NCBI GenBank assembly: GCA_963772965.1
Contig: CAVYZU010000005.1
Span: forward strand, 248,001 to 312,000
DNA from: AP-15 sp963772965
GTDB lineage: Bacteria > Pseudomonadota > Alphaproteobacteria > ATCC43930 > CGMCC-115725
DNA length: 64,000 nucleotides
Direction: 5' to 3'
The notes beneath the pieces are model-generated. The model saw nothing but the letters and a program-made list of their open reading frames with translations. It made no database searches and was not told the origin of the DNA. The position numbers and the translations under genes were made by a program. Positions 19,357 to 28,054 of this stretch are shown piece after piece (within the stretch, counting starts at the first letter, position 1; every line of letters starts with the position of its first letter).

Positions 19357-19506
19357 ATGGCAGCGCCGCGTTGCCGCCTTGGGAAAGGCGTGATGGGCCA
19401 CGCCCCGGCCGAAAAGGCTTTGGGCAAAGAGGCGCTCAATCAGCTGGTGTTTGACAACGCGGTGAACCTCTACAAGATCCCGGTTACCCTGCCACGACAG
19501 CATTAG
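19357..19506 (+). pseudogene. Possible C-terminal remnant of an amidohydrolase
   Basis: A 49-codon frame ends with EALNQLVFDNAVNLYKIP. This resembles the last helix of amidohydrolase-family metal-dependent hydrolases (typically ...DNAARLYGL). The preceding VMGHAPAEKALGKEA also fits that end. No matching N-terminal part is visible upstream, where frames are closed (TGA at 19351). It may be a relic or chance similarity. Confidence 0.35.
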
Positions 19507-19719
19507 GATAGCGCCGCTAGTACCCTCTCCGGCGTTGGGGGAGATGTTCGGAGAGGCGCCGAGTTCCGTAAGGCCGCCGGTGCGGGGCCGTGACTCGGAC
19601 GCCGGCGCTCGCGATCCTCACCGACATTTGATTTCTCAGCCGCCTTGGCAACCGCATGGCGTGCCGTAAATATGTGCAATGAGGTCGCGGCCTCGTGCGC
19701 TTGCAATGGGAGAACGACG

Positions 19720-20214
19720 GTGCGGCAATTCCGGCTGGCAATTCCGACCGTGGTGGCGCTGTGCCTGATCGCACTCGCGGCCTGCGCTCAGCCGGTGCAG
19801 ACAGTGTCCCCGGCGCAGGTTCCGCCAGGCAAGCCGGGAACAGCGCGGGTGTGGTTTTACCGCCCGTCGCTAACACCACAATTTGGCGCTGTCCAAGCAT
19901 TCTCGCCGCTGATTTATGCGAACGGCGCGCCGATCGCCGCGATCTCGCCTGGAACGGCCTTCTATCGCGACTTTGCGCCCGGAACTTACCGGTTCACGGT
20001 TCAGCCTTTGGGACTGCCCACTTCTCAGGCAACGACTCTCGACCTGGCGCCGGCTACCGTGAATTACTTAGATGTCGATTGGATAGCCAGCTGGACCCAG
20101 GGTTATCCGCCGGCAAGCTGGAGTTTCGCGCCCAATACTTTTGGCATCCTTTCGATGTCGCCGCAGGTCGCCGAAGCCTACATCCCGACCCTGGCCTATC
20201 TCGGCGCGCGCTAG
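19720..20214 (+). CDS. Putative lipoprotein with beta-rich DUF2846-like domain
   Basis: GTG 19720 follows TGGGAGAACGAC, a good ribosome site, and starts a 164-residue product. The N-terminus holds a lipobox-like LIALAAC, so the mature protein would be lipid-anchored at Cys. The rest (ARVWFYRP, SPLIYANGAPIAAISPGTAFYRDFAPGTYRF) resembles DUF2846 lipoproteins, which have a small beta-sandwich. Function is unknown. The next gene is convergent. Confidence 0.7.
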   Translation: MRQFRLAIPTVVALCLIALAACAQPVQTVSPAQVPPGKPGTARVWFYRPSLTPQFGAVQAFSPLIYANGAPIAAISPGTAFYRDFAPGTYRFTVQPLGLPTSQATTLDLAPATVNYLDVDWIASWTQGYPPASWSFAPNTFGILSMSPQVAEAYIPTLAYLGAR

Positions 20215-20265
20215 CGAAGCACCATCCGCCGCCCAAGTCCGCTGGCCGGCGGCTAATCGCCCTGA

Positions 20266-21330
20266 TCATTGCACCCGAGACACGGCCCGCTCAAGATTGG
20301 GCCCGGCAGCAGCGTTGACCGACTTGCGTATAAATCGGCCGCTAGCCGCCCGTGCCGAGCGGTTCAACGCCAACTCGACGGCCTCGACAACCTTGTCGGG
20401 AATATCGTGGTGCAGCATGTGGCCGACATCTCCGAACGGGATCAAAAATGCGTTTGGGACCGCTTGGGCAAGGCGCTGCGACTGGCGCTCGAAATCGACG
20501 ATGCGATCGTGCGTGCCGGCCATGATCACGATCGGCATTTCGAGTTCGCCATAGCGGCCGGCGATAGCGGCCGCCGACACGGTCATCAATTCGGTATCGA
20601 TAGCGCTCGCCTTGATCTGGGAAGGCCGTAGCGCGAGCTCGGTCGGAAATTCGGCATTGAACCGGGGCGACACCGGCGCCGGCGCAAACAGCCTGCGGAA
20701 TACCAACGAGCGCACCGCCCAACCAATGATGGGCATGATTGTCCAGTCGACGAGATCGCCGATTACGAGCGCCGCCGGGATCGAGAACGCCAGCACGTCC
20801 GCTCGCACCGTCGGAAAATAGTATCCGGCGAGCAATACCAGGCTGCGTACATCGGCTGGATAGTCGAGCGCCAGCGACAGCGCCACCATCGTGCCCCAGG
20901 AATGGCCGAGGACAATCGCCTGCTCGACGTCGAGCCGCACTAGCGCCTTGTGCACGAGTTCCGCCTGCATCGGCGCCGTCCACAGCCGCGGCCTCGGCCG
21001 GTTCGTATGACCAAAGCCGGGACGATCGATCGCGATAACTCGAAACCGCTGCGCCAGCCGATCGAGGATTCCGCTGATTGCAAAATCCTGGATCATCGCC
21101 CCATTGCCGTGCAGCAGGACGAGTGCCGGCCCCTTGCCGCGTTCGATATAATGCAGACGCACGCCGTCGATCTCGAGAAAGCTCCCGACCGGCGGATGGT
21201 CGCGCTCGGCTTGCCGCGCCCGCCAATTGTTAAACAGAGCCGTTGGCCCGAGGACGACTGCCGCGGTCCGCGTCGTCCACCCGAAAGGAATTGGCGATCG
21301 AACTGCCTGCGGCCGGATTTCGCGGTCCAT
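20266..21330 (-). CDS. Alpha/beta-fold hydrolase
   Basis: From ATG 21330 the product is 354 residues. The oxyanion region is LVLLHGNGAMIQD. The nucleophile elbow is GHSWGTMVALSLAL with catalytic Ser. The acid is probably Asp in GTHDRIVDF, and the His lies in GDVGHMLHHDIP. A hydrophobic N-terminal stretch (TAAVVLGPTALFNNW) may serve as a membrane anchor. The family covers esterases, epoxide hydrolases and haloperoxidases, and the substrate cannot be assigned. Confidence 0.85.
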   Translation of the reverse strand: MDREIRPQAVRSPIPFGWTTRTAAVVLGPTALFNNWRARQAERDHPPVGSFLEIDGVRLHYIERGKGPALVLLHGNGAMIQDFAISGILDRLAQRFRVIAIDRPGFGHTNRPRPRLWTAPMQAELVHKALVRLDVEQAIVLGHSWGTMVALSLALDYPADVRSLVLLAGYYFPTVRADVLAFSIPAALVIGDLVDWTIMPIIGWAVRSLVFRRLFAPAPVSPRFNAEFPTELALRPSQIKASAIDTELMTVSAAAIAGRYGELEMPIVIMAGTHDRIVDFERQSQRLAQAVPNAFLIPFGDVGHMLHHDIPDKVVEAVELALNRSARAASGRFIRKSVNAAAGPNLERAVSRVQ

Positions 21331-21577
21331 GATTGCCCCGTAACATTGCCAACTGACCGGCTTCAGGGAGAAGCCGGGACCACCGCGTGCCGCACCACTA
21401 CGGCGCAGTGGCCTACCCGCGAACGCCACTCCAGCCGATATGTCACCGATACCGATCGTCGCGTGTGGCGTGCAATGATGGCCAAAGTGCTGCTTTGGAT
21501 AAGACCGCCAGTTGGGCTGGTCCGCAGATCAATCTCGTGGCAAGCTGTAAACCGTCTCACAACAGACAAGGTGGCCC

Positions 21578-21946
21578 ATGAAGATCGAACGCATCGACCA
21601 TTTGAACCTGACCGTCGCCGATATCGACCGCAGTGTTGAATTCTACCGCCACGTGCTCGGTATGCAGATCGAAACAATGGGCGAAGGCCGCGCCGCTTTG
21701 CATTTCGGCGACCAGAAGATCCATCTCGACGCCGCCGGCGGCCCGATGGCGATGAATGCCGAAAAACGCATGCCGGCGCATATTTGCTTTGTTACCGAGA
21801 CGCCGATCGCCGAGGTCAAGAGCCAGCTCGAAGCGTGTGGGGTCGCGGTGCGGATGGAAGGTCCACGCGCCGGCGCCATCGGCACGATCCAGTCGGTCTA
21901 TGTCGACGACCCCGACCAAAACTCGATCGAGATCTCGGCTTATTGA
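21578..21946 (+). CDS. VOC-family (glyoxalase/bleomycin-resistance-like) protein
   Basis: The product is 122 residues, one VOC module. IDHLNLTVADIDRSVEFYRH has the first metal-ligand His (His8). DDPDQNSIEISAY near the end supplies the usual Glu. The block PAHICFVTE holds another candidate His. Such proteins often act as small virulence- or stress-linked lyases or dioxygenases. No operon partner is evident; a TPR pseudogene follows 74 nt on. Confidence 0.85.
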   Translation: MKIERIDHLNLTVADIDRSVEFYRHVLGMQIETMGEGRAALHFGDQKIHLDAAGGPMAMNAEKRMPAHICFVTETPIAEVKSQLEACGVAVRMEGPRAGAIGTIQSVYVDDPDQNSIEISAY

Positions 21947-22020
21947 GCCTGTCGATACCGACAGAGCGATCGACCAGCGCAGGCGCTAACAGCACCGAGG
22001 CCTAAACGGGGAGCCAACGA

Positions 22021-22420
22021 TGATTAAGGACGCCCAAGGGCATCGCCTCCCCGGTGCTACGCCGGTCGCGGTCAGCACCTACAACGACGCGGGGCGGGCG
22101 TTCAACCTCGTGCATGGTGACGCCGTCGGGCTGTACGAGACGGCACGCGAGGCCGCTCCCGATTTCGCGATGGCGTATCTCGGGCCAGCCTAGGCGTTGG
22201 CGCTCGCCAACGACCTGGCCTGACGATGCGAGCCCAGACTTTAGTCGTCGCTGCCCGTCCCCTGGCGATGAACGAACGTGAGCGGGCCCATTTTGACGCC
22301 TTGTCGCAAATGGTCGAAGGCGCTCGCGCTGCCGCCGTCGCGGTGCTCGACCGCCATCTGATGAGCTACCCGTTGAATGTGGGATCGGCAAGGTCAATGG
22401 CAGTGGATTTTTTCGGGTGA
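22021..22420 (+). pseudogene. Decayed TPR-repeat protein gene
   Basis: ATG 22021 opens MIKDAQGHRLPGATPVAVST then AFNLVHGDAVGLYETAREAAPDFAMAYL before a TAG near 22190. This looks like the N-terminus of a roughly 450-residue TPR family seen in rhizobia and relatives. A second frame from 22226 gives ARPLAMNERERAHFDALSQM and VLDRHL, which fits the next part of the same family. The rest is missing. Stops and a frame break show the gene is dead. Confidence 0.6.
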
Positions 22421-22775
22421 TCGCCATCACCGAATGACCTCCAAATTTGGCTACTCCAATCTCGAAACGGTAATGTCTAAGGCATTGTAGCCGTGGGCGA
22501 TCTCTTAGGTTCTCGCCGTCCACGTCGCGTCAGCGGATCGTCTCGCGCGGATGCTGCTGGGCTCACTCTCTCGCCCTACACTCGCCGGCGCTCATATGGG
22601 TGATCGGCTGAGGCTGACCCTCGCATCCGATCCCGACCAGACACCGCGAAGGCCGGTGCCCAGGGGTGGAATGGCTCCGGGCTTGAAGTTGCCGTCGAGT
22701 TGGCGGAAACATAACCTGTGGCGTTGCGACTGCGCAAACTCGAGCAGCTCAATTTCGATCGCATCAGGGCAATGC
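22421..22775. other. Gene-free stretch
   Basis: About 355 bases separate the TPR relic from the GIY-YIG relic. Short open frames are present but show no recognisable protein. I see no RNA gene, convincing hairpin or repeat. Confidence 0.4.
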
Positions 22776-23011
22776 TCAGAGTCCGAGGCTCGGGTATAGG
22801 TCCAGCCAGTGCGAGTTGTCTCGTTCGAGCAGTTCAATTTTCCAATCGCGTTTCCATTCCTTGATTTGTTTCTCGCGGCGAAGTGCGGCAGCTGCAGTTT
22901 CGTGCACCTCGAACCAAAGAGCCGATCGACTTGATACCGCTTAGTGAAGCCGGGAACGAGTTTGTTCTTGTGCTCCCAAACTCGCCGCGCGAGATCGGAT
23001 GTCGTGCCGAC

Positions 23012-24091
23012 CTAGTGGTCTGACGCCAACATTTGGTTCCCGCGGTTGACTTTTTCGATAATGCGATCGGGGTCGGCGGTCCAGACAAAGGGTTTGGGTT
23101 TGCGGTTATGCTCGCCGAGATAGCGGTTGATCGCGGCTTGCAGATCGACCAGCGAGCGGAAGACGCCGCGCTGCAACCGCCGGCGGGTCAGGGTGGCAAA
23201 AAAGCCTTCAACGGCATTGGCCCAGGAGCATGACGTGGGCGTGAAGTGAAACGTCCAGCGTGGATGCCGCGCAAGCCAGGCGCGGACCTTGGGATGCTTG
23301 TGGGCGGCATAGTTGTCGAGGATCACATGAATGAGCTTGCCGGCCAGGACAACGGCCTCGACCCGATTGAGGAAGCGGATGAACTCCTGGTGGCGGTGAC
23401 GCGCCATGCATTGGCCGATGACCGAGCCGTCAAGGACATTGAGCGCCGCAAACAGCGTCGTCGTGCCGTTGCGGATGTAATCATGGGTCATTGTCCCGGC
23501 TCGACCCTTCTTGATCGGCAAGCCGGGCTGGGTGCGGTCGAGAGCCTGAATTTGCGACTTCTCGTCGACCGACAGCACCAGGCTGTGGGCCGGCGGGTCG
23601 AGATATAGCCCGACCACGTCACGCAATTTGGCGGCAAACGCCGGGTCTTGCGACAGCTTGAAACGCCGCACTCGGTGCGGCTGCAGACCGTGCGCCGCCC
23701 AGATCCGCTGCACCGAGCGCAGCGAGATGCCGCTCGCCACCGCCATCGCCCGGCCGGTCCAGTGGGTTGCCTCGCCTGGCGGCTCCGCCAGCGTCAACTC
23801 GACCACTCGGTCAATAACCGCCGCAGGCGTCGGCGGCAAACCGGGTTTGCGCGTCTTGTCGTGCAGCAGGCCGGCCACCCCTTCGCGCATGAAGCGCTCC
23901 TGCCAGCGCCACACGCACGGCTTCGATACTCCGGCGCGGCGCATGATCTCGGCCGTACCGCAGCCCTCCGCGGTCGCCAAAATGATCTGTGCCCGCCACA
24001 CATGCTTTTGCCGGCTGTTGCGATCCGCCACCACCGCCGCCAGTCGTTCGCGGTCGCCGGCACTCACTTCGATGCTGATCCCCTCGCGCAT
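23012..24091 (-). CDS. IS630-family transposase
   Basis: The product is 359 residues with two N-terminal helix-turn-helix regions (GTAEIMRRAGVSKPCVWRWQ and SLRSVQRIWAAHGL). The DDE catalytic domain has Asp in LSVDEKSQIQALDR, Asp in VILDNYAAHKHP and Glu in WANAVEGFFATL. The frame is complete. The TAG stop (23012-23014) takes its T and A from the flanking target duplication, so the stop depends on the insertion site. ATG 24091 gives the usual start MREGISIEVS. Confidence 0.92.
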   Translation of the reverse strand: MREGISIEVSAGDRERLAAVVADRNSRQKHVWRAQIILATAEGCGTAEIMRRAGVSKPCVWRWQERFMREGVAGLLHDKTRKPGLPPTPAAVIDRVVELTLAEPPGEATHWTGRAMAVASGISLRSVQRIWAAHGLQPHRVRRFKLSQDPAFAAKLRDVVGLYLDPPAHSLVLSVDEKSQIQALDRTQPGLPIKKGRAGTMTHDYIRNGTTTLFAALNVLDGSVIGQCMARHRHQEFIRFLNRVEAVVLAGKLIHVILDNYAAHKHPKVRAWLARHPRWTFHFTPTSCSWANAVEGFFATLTRRRLQRGVFRSLVDLQAAINRYLGEHNRKPKPFVWTADPDRIIEKVNRGNQMLASDH

Positions 24092-24147
24092 CGCGCATCA
24101 TCGCACACCCCGCTCCAATATGGAATCCTATGATTGCGTCGTACCAC
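23015..24147 (-). mobile_element. IS630-family insertion sequence
   Basis: The element is 1133 bp, flanked by TA on both sides (23013-23014 and 24148-24149), as expected for IS630/Tc1-mariner target duplication. Imperfect terminal inverted repeats start GTGGT(C/A)(T/C)GACGC and match at 19 of the first 26 positions. It carries one intact transposase. The right-hand TA is shared with the adjoining IS5-family element. Confidence 0.85.
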
Positions 24148-24149
24148 TA

Positions 24150-24990
24150 GGCTCCAGACTCAATCATAGCCACCAGTTTATGACAGCGGCGAGGGCTACG
24201 GCAGCGGCGAAGTTGGCGGCGAGCTTGTCGTAGCGGGTGGCGATGCGGCGCCAGTCTTTGAGGCGGCCGAACATTCGTTCGATCAAGTTGCGCAGCTTGT
24301 AGGTCTGGGGATCGAACGGATGAAGATGTTTGCGGGCGGGGTTATTGGGAATGACCGGGCGGGTGCCGCGCGCGATCAGAAATAGCCGCAGCCGATCGCT
24401 GTCATAGGCGCCATCGGCGGCACACAGACCGGCTGGCGGCAGCGGTTCGAGCAGGCCGCGAGCGATGGGCAGGTCGCCGCGCTGCCCGGGGGTTACGGCG
24501 AACGCCACGGGACGACCGCAACCATCGACAACAGCATGGATTTTTGTCGTTCGCCCGCCGCGCGAGCGGCCGATCGCCTGGAGCTCGGCCCCCCTTTTCC
24601 GCCGGCCGCCGAGCGATGCGCCTTGGCGGTGGTGCTGTCGATCATCTGGATGCCGCCGGGATCGACGGTCACCAGCGCGGTGAACAATTGTCGCCAGATC
24701 CCGCGGCGCGCCCAGCGATGAAAGCGATTGTAGATCGTCGTCGGCGGACCGTAGACCGCCGGGCAATCCTGCCACCGGCACCCGACCTTGAGCACGTGGA
24801 TAATGCCGCTGATGATCCGACGATCGTCCTTGCGATGTGCCCCCGGTTGGTTGGTCGGCAACAGCGGCGCGATCACCACCCATTGCCGATCGTCGAGCCA
24901 GAACTCCCCCGTCATGATCCAAGCCCCCGAAGTTTCCAGCTTGAATCACAGCTATTGCGTCATGTCAATCACTTGATTGAGTTTGGAGCC
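24150..24990 (-). mobile_element. IS5-family insertion sequence (IS427-like)
   Basis: The element is 841 bp. The terminal repeats are GGCTCCAGACTCAATCA (24150-24166) and, at the other end, its complement with one mismatch (24974-24990). TA flanks both sides (24148-24149 and 24991-24992). Size, TA target and two overlapping transposase frames fit the IS427 group of IS5. It abuts the IS630 element directly. Confidence 0.88.
24164..24915 (-). CDS. IS5-family transposase, made by -1 frameshifting
   Basis: The first frame opens at ATG 24915 (MTGEFWLDDRQW) and holds a conserved Asp in QMIDSTTAKAH. The second frame carries GRSRGGRTTKIHAVVDGCGR, Asp in ADGAYDSDRL and Glu in RNLIERMFGRLKDWRR. They overlap at A4G6 (24589-24598 on the plus strand as C6T4). 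A -1 slip there gives GGKGGAELQAIGRS, a continuous family-like sequence of about 250 residues. The stop lies within the terminal repeat. This looks like programmed frameshifting and not decay. Confidence 0.85.
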
Positions 24991-25322
24991 TAGAGGGTTC
25001 CGTATCGTTTGCTGGCGAGCAGATAAACGAAAAACATCGAGCGTGAAACCGAAATGGGTCCCTACCTTCGTCGGGATGGTCGTATTTGACCACGATCCCC
25101 TGACCAGGTGTCCTACTGGGCATTCAGGCGACTGAGAATAGTTGGATCGTGGCACAACTCTCGCCGAGAAGGGGTTGCTGCCCCGTACCTGGCGCGGGAA
25201 ACGAGAAAAGGCAACGCCCTTGCCGCGTAAGAAGGGAACGATCGGGAAACCGTTCGGTTGATTGCGTGACGCCGCCGTTTAAGTGCGAAGCGGAGCGGGC
25301 GGCAAGAATAGGGAGTTGCATT

Positions 25323-26708
25323 ATGGGAAGCTTGAGCAGGCGTTCGCTGTTGCGTGCCTCGGCAGGATTGCTGGCGGCCGGAGCCTTGGCGCGGCCACAT
25401 ATCGCCAACGCCGCGGCGGCGACCATGACCGCGTGGTGGACGCAAGGGTTTATTCCCGAGGAGGACGCGGGCTTCAAGAGAATGGTCGCGGATTATGAAA
25501 AGACGAGCGGCAACACGGTCAACTACACGATCGTGCCGTTCGGCCCGCTTGGCCAGAAAGTCATCTCGGCATTGACGACCGGAGACGTTCCCGATCTCAT
25601 CTCTTACGATGCCGCCGACGCTACGATCCTGCCGCAAAACTCCTGGGACGACAAAATCATTGAGGTCAGCGATGTCGTCGACACCCAGAAATCGTCCTAT
25701 CTCCCCAACGCATTACTCGCGTCCCGATTTTACAACAATGTGAAAAAGGAGCGTGGGTTCTATCAGGTGCCGTACAAGACTACGGTGGTGCCGTTCCATG
25801 TCTGGGGAAACCTGGTCGAGCAAGCCGGCTACAAGCTCTCGGACGCGCCTAAAACCTGGGACGCCTATTTTGATTTCTTCAAGCCGGTGCAGAAGGCGCT
25901 ACGAGCCAAAGGCCAGCGCAGCGTCTACGCCTGCGGGCTGCAATTAACCACGACCGGACCCGCCGACGGCAACAATTTATTCTATGCGTTCCTGATCGCC
26001 AACGGTGGCAAGAACATGGTGACACCCGACGGCAAAGGGCATCTCGACGATCCAGAGGTCAAGGATGCGGTGGTCAAGGCGCTCACCTTCATGACGAGTT
26101 ATTACAAGGACGGGGATGCGCCCCCAGGCGTGCTCGATTGGAATGACGCCGACGACAACAACGCCTTTCACGCAAAAGAAATCGTCATGGATTTCGACGG
26201 TACGATTTCGACCGAGGTGGCGCTCTATCACGACAAGGAAGCCTATAACGCAATCGTCACCCAAGGCCTGCCGCAGGACAACGCCGGTAAACCCGTTCCG
26301 GCGGTGCTTGCCGCGCTCGGTGGCTTCATCCCGAAGGGGGCAAAGAACGTCAAAGCTGCCAAGGAGTTTATGACCTACGTCATTCAGCCTAAGGTCACCG
26401 ACGCATATCTGAAGGAGGGTTTGGGCCGCTGGTTGCCGGCGATGCCGGAACTGGTCAAAAGCGATCCGTTCTGGCTCGATCCGAAAGACCCGCATCGGCC
26501 GGTTTACGTGCGGGAAGGATTGATGGAGCCGACAATTCCGGCGTTCCACGTTTTCAATCCCGGGTTTGGCGTCGTCAATGCCGAGCAGGTCTGGGGCCAG
26601 GCCGAAGCCGACATTATCCGCAACGGAATGACCCCGCAGGCGGCGACCGAGAAGGCGTTCAAGCACATCAACTCGATCCTCGCCAACTATCCGATCGCCC
26701 AGACCTAA
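25323..26708 (+). CDS. ABC-type sugar solute-binding protein (family 1), Tat-type signal
   Basis: The product is 461 residues, typical of family 1 extracellular solute-binding proteins. ATG 25323 follows GGGAGTTGCATT. The signal SRRSLLRASAGLLAAGALA has the twin-Arg and hydrophobic core of a Tat leader. The mature part shows TAWWTQGFIPEEDAGFKRMV, PDLISYDAADATILPQN, YQVPYKTTVVPFHVWG and AALGGFIPKGAKN. It would bind a sugar or similar solute in the periplasm. No permease or ATPase gene is next to it. Upstream, 25038-25322 holds no gene. Confidence 0.88.
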   Translation: MGSLSRRSLLRASAGLLAAGALARPHIANAAAATMTAWWTQGFIPEEDAGFKRMVADYEKTSGNTVNYTIVPFGPLGQKVISALTTGDVPDLISYDAADATILPQNSWDDKIIEVSDVVDTQKSSYLPNALLASRFYNNVKKERGFYQVPYKTTVVPFHVWGNLVEQAGYKLSDAPKTWDAYFDFFKPVQKALRAKGQRSVYACGLQLTTTGPADGNNLFYAFLIANGGKNMVTPDGKGHLDDPEVKDAVVKALTFMTSYYKDGDAPPGVLDWNDADDNNAFHAKEIVMDFDGTISTEVALYHDKEAYNAIVTQGLPQDNAGKPVPAVLAALGGFIPKGAKNVKAAKEFMTYVIQPKVTDAYLKEGLGRWLPAMPELVKSDPFWLDPKDPHRPVYVREGLMEPTIPAFHVFNPGFGVVNAEQVWGQAEADIIRNGMTPQAATEKAFKHINSILANYPIAQT

Positions 26709-26719
26709 GCAAAAACTGG

Positions 26720-26758
26720 CCCGGCTTTGGTCGGCGAGGCCGGAGCCGGGATAAGTTT
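26720..26758 (+). terminator. Possible terminator after the solute-binding gene
   Basis: CCCGGCT (26720-26726) and AGCCGGG (26744-26750) form a 7-bp stem with a 17-nt loop that could pair further (GGTC/GGCC). It is followed by ATAAGTTT, only a weak U-tract. It sits 12 nt after the stop codon. Confidence 0.35.
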
Positions 26759-26860
26759 CCGCCGCATCCCTCTGCACGCCGGTTTTTGCTGAGCTTGCGA
26801 CAGCAGCGGGCTCGGCCTAGCCTTTCGCGCTAGCAAGAGCCGACAGGGAGGGTGCCAGCT

Positions 26861-28051
26861 ATGGATTTCGCAGACAGCCCGGAACATGCCGCGTTTCGCG
26901 CCGAGTTTCGGCACTGGCTCGAGGCCAACCTTCCCGACGAAATCAAAGTCGATGACGCCGCCGACCAGCGCGTCGCCCCCGACCGCGAGACATTGGATAA
27001 GCGCATCGCCTGGCAAAAGAAGATGCATGCCGCCGGTTGGGTCGGGATTTCCTGGCCCAAAGAGTATGGCGGGCGCGGCGCCAGCTTTATGCAGCAGGTC
27101 ATCTTTGATGAGGAGTATTTCCGCGCCCGCGCGCCGATCCTGCCCGGAGCCAGCGCAATAAACCTACTGGGCCCAACCCTGATCCAATGCGGCACCGAGG
27201 CGCAAAAAAAGCGCCATCTGCCGCGCATCCTCGCCGGCGAGGAGCGGTGGTGCCAGGGCTTTTCCGAACCTGGCGCCGGCGGCGATCTCGCCAGCCTCAG
27301 GACGCGCGCCGTCGATCGCGGGGACCATTTCCTGGTCAATGGGCAGAAGGTGTGGACCTCGGGCGCGCATTTCGCCGATTGGTGCTTTTTGTTGGTGCGG
27401 ACCGACCCCGATGCCCCGAAACATCACGGCATCAGCTATCTACTCGTCGATATGACGACGCCGGGCGTTACCGTGCGTCCGCTGGTGCTGCTCAATGGCC
27501 ACCGGCATTTTAACGAAGTGTTTTTCGAAGACGTCGTCGTGCCAAAGGAGAACCTGGTCGGCGAGCTCAACGAAGGCTGGAAGGTGGCGATCACGACCTT
27601 GATGTTCGAGCGCAGCGGCGCTGGCGGCCGCGACCACGCGGCGCAGATTGCCCGTCTCGCCGAATTGGCCAAACAATTCCCAAGCCGGCAGGAGCCGGCC
27701 TGGAACGAGAGCCACATCCGACAGCAGCTCGCCCAGTTGATGATCGACGTCAAGGCGCTGCAGGTGACGCGGCTGCGCGGGCTGACGCGGCGCTTGCGCG
27801 GCCAGCCGCCGGGCCCCGAGGGCTCGATTCTCAAATTGTTCGGCTCGGAACTCGCGTTGCGGATCGCCGACTTCTCGTCGACCTTGCTCGGCCCCTACGC
27901 GACGGTCGACGCGCCGACCGAGGCGGTGCCCGACGCCGCGCGCTGGCACCACCGTGTGCTTGGCGCCCGGCAATACACGATTGCGGGCGGCACCAGCGAA
28001 ATCCAGCGCAACATCATCGGAGAGCGCGTCCTCGGCCTGCCAAAGGGGTAA
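26861..28051 (+). CDS. Acyl-CoA dehydrogenase
   Basis: The product is 396 residues. ATG 26861 is chosen because AGGGAGG lies 9 nt upstream; the in-frame GTG 26852 is too close to that site. The FAD/substrate blocks GWVGISWPKEYGGRGA, GFSEPGAGGDLASLRTRA and VNGQKVWTSGAH are present. The C-terminus is GGTSEIQRNIIGERVLGLPKG. It oxidises an acyl-CoA to the enoyl-CoA and passes electrons to ETF. The next gene starts 3 nt later and encodes a second subunit-like homologue, so a heteromeric enzyme is likely, as for steroid and carnitine-type enzymes. Confidence 0.92.
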   Translation: MDFADSPEHAAFRAEFRHWLEANLPDEIKVDDAADQRVAPDRETLDKRIAWQKKMHAAGWVGISWPKEYGGRGASFMQQVIFDEEYFRARAPILPGASAINLLGPTLIQCGTEAQKKRHLPRILAGEERWCQGFSEPGAGGDLASLRTRAVDRGDHFLVNGQKVWTSGAHFADWCFLLVRTDPDAPKHHGISYLLVDMTTPGVTVRPLVLLNGHRHFNEVFFEDVVVPKENLVGELNEGWKVAITTLMFERSGAGGRDHAAQIARLAELAKQFPSRQEPAWNESHIRQQLAQLMIDVKALQVTRLRGLTRRLRGQPPGPEGSILKLFGSELALRIADFSSTLLGPYATVDAPTEAVPDAARWHHRVLGARQYTIAGGTSEIQRNIIGERVLGLPKG

Positions 28052-28054
28052 GCG

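Larger units (their letters stand above)
22776..25037 (-). pseudogene. GIY-YIG endonuclease-like gene split by two insertion sequences
   Basis: The 5' piece (25037 down to 24993) reads MFFVYLLASKRYGTL, the GIY half-motif of the small UPF0213-type GIY-YIG family. The 3' piece resumes at 23012 with VGTTSDLARRVWEHKNKLVP and GFTKRYQVDRL. After a one-base loss near 22917 it continues WFEVHETAAAALRREKQIKE to WLDLYPSLGL and stops at 22776. Between the pieces lie an IS630 and an IS5-family element. Rejoining the halves across the TA target puts them in frame with a TAG at the second motif Tyr. The gene is inactive. Confidence 0.8.

Noticed and set aside
24164..24949. IS5-family transposase considered a frameshifted pseudogene
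   Set aside because: The frame change falls on an A4G6 slippery run in the position typical of IS427-group elements, and all catalytic residues are present, so programmed frameshifting is more likely.
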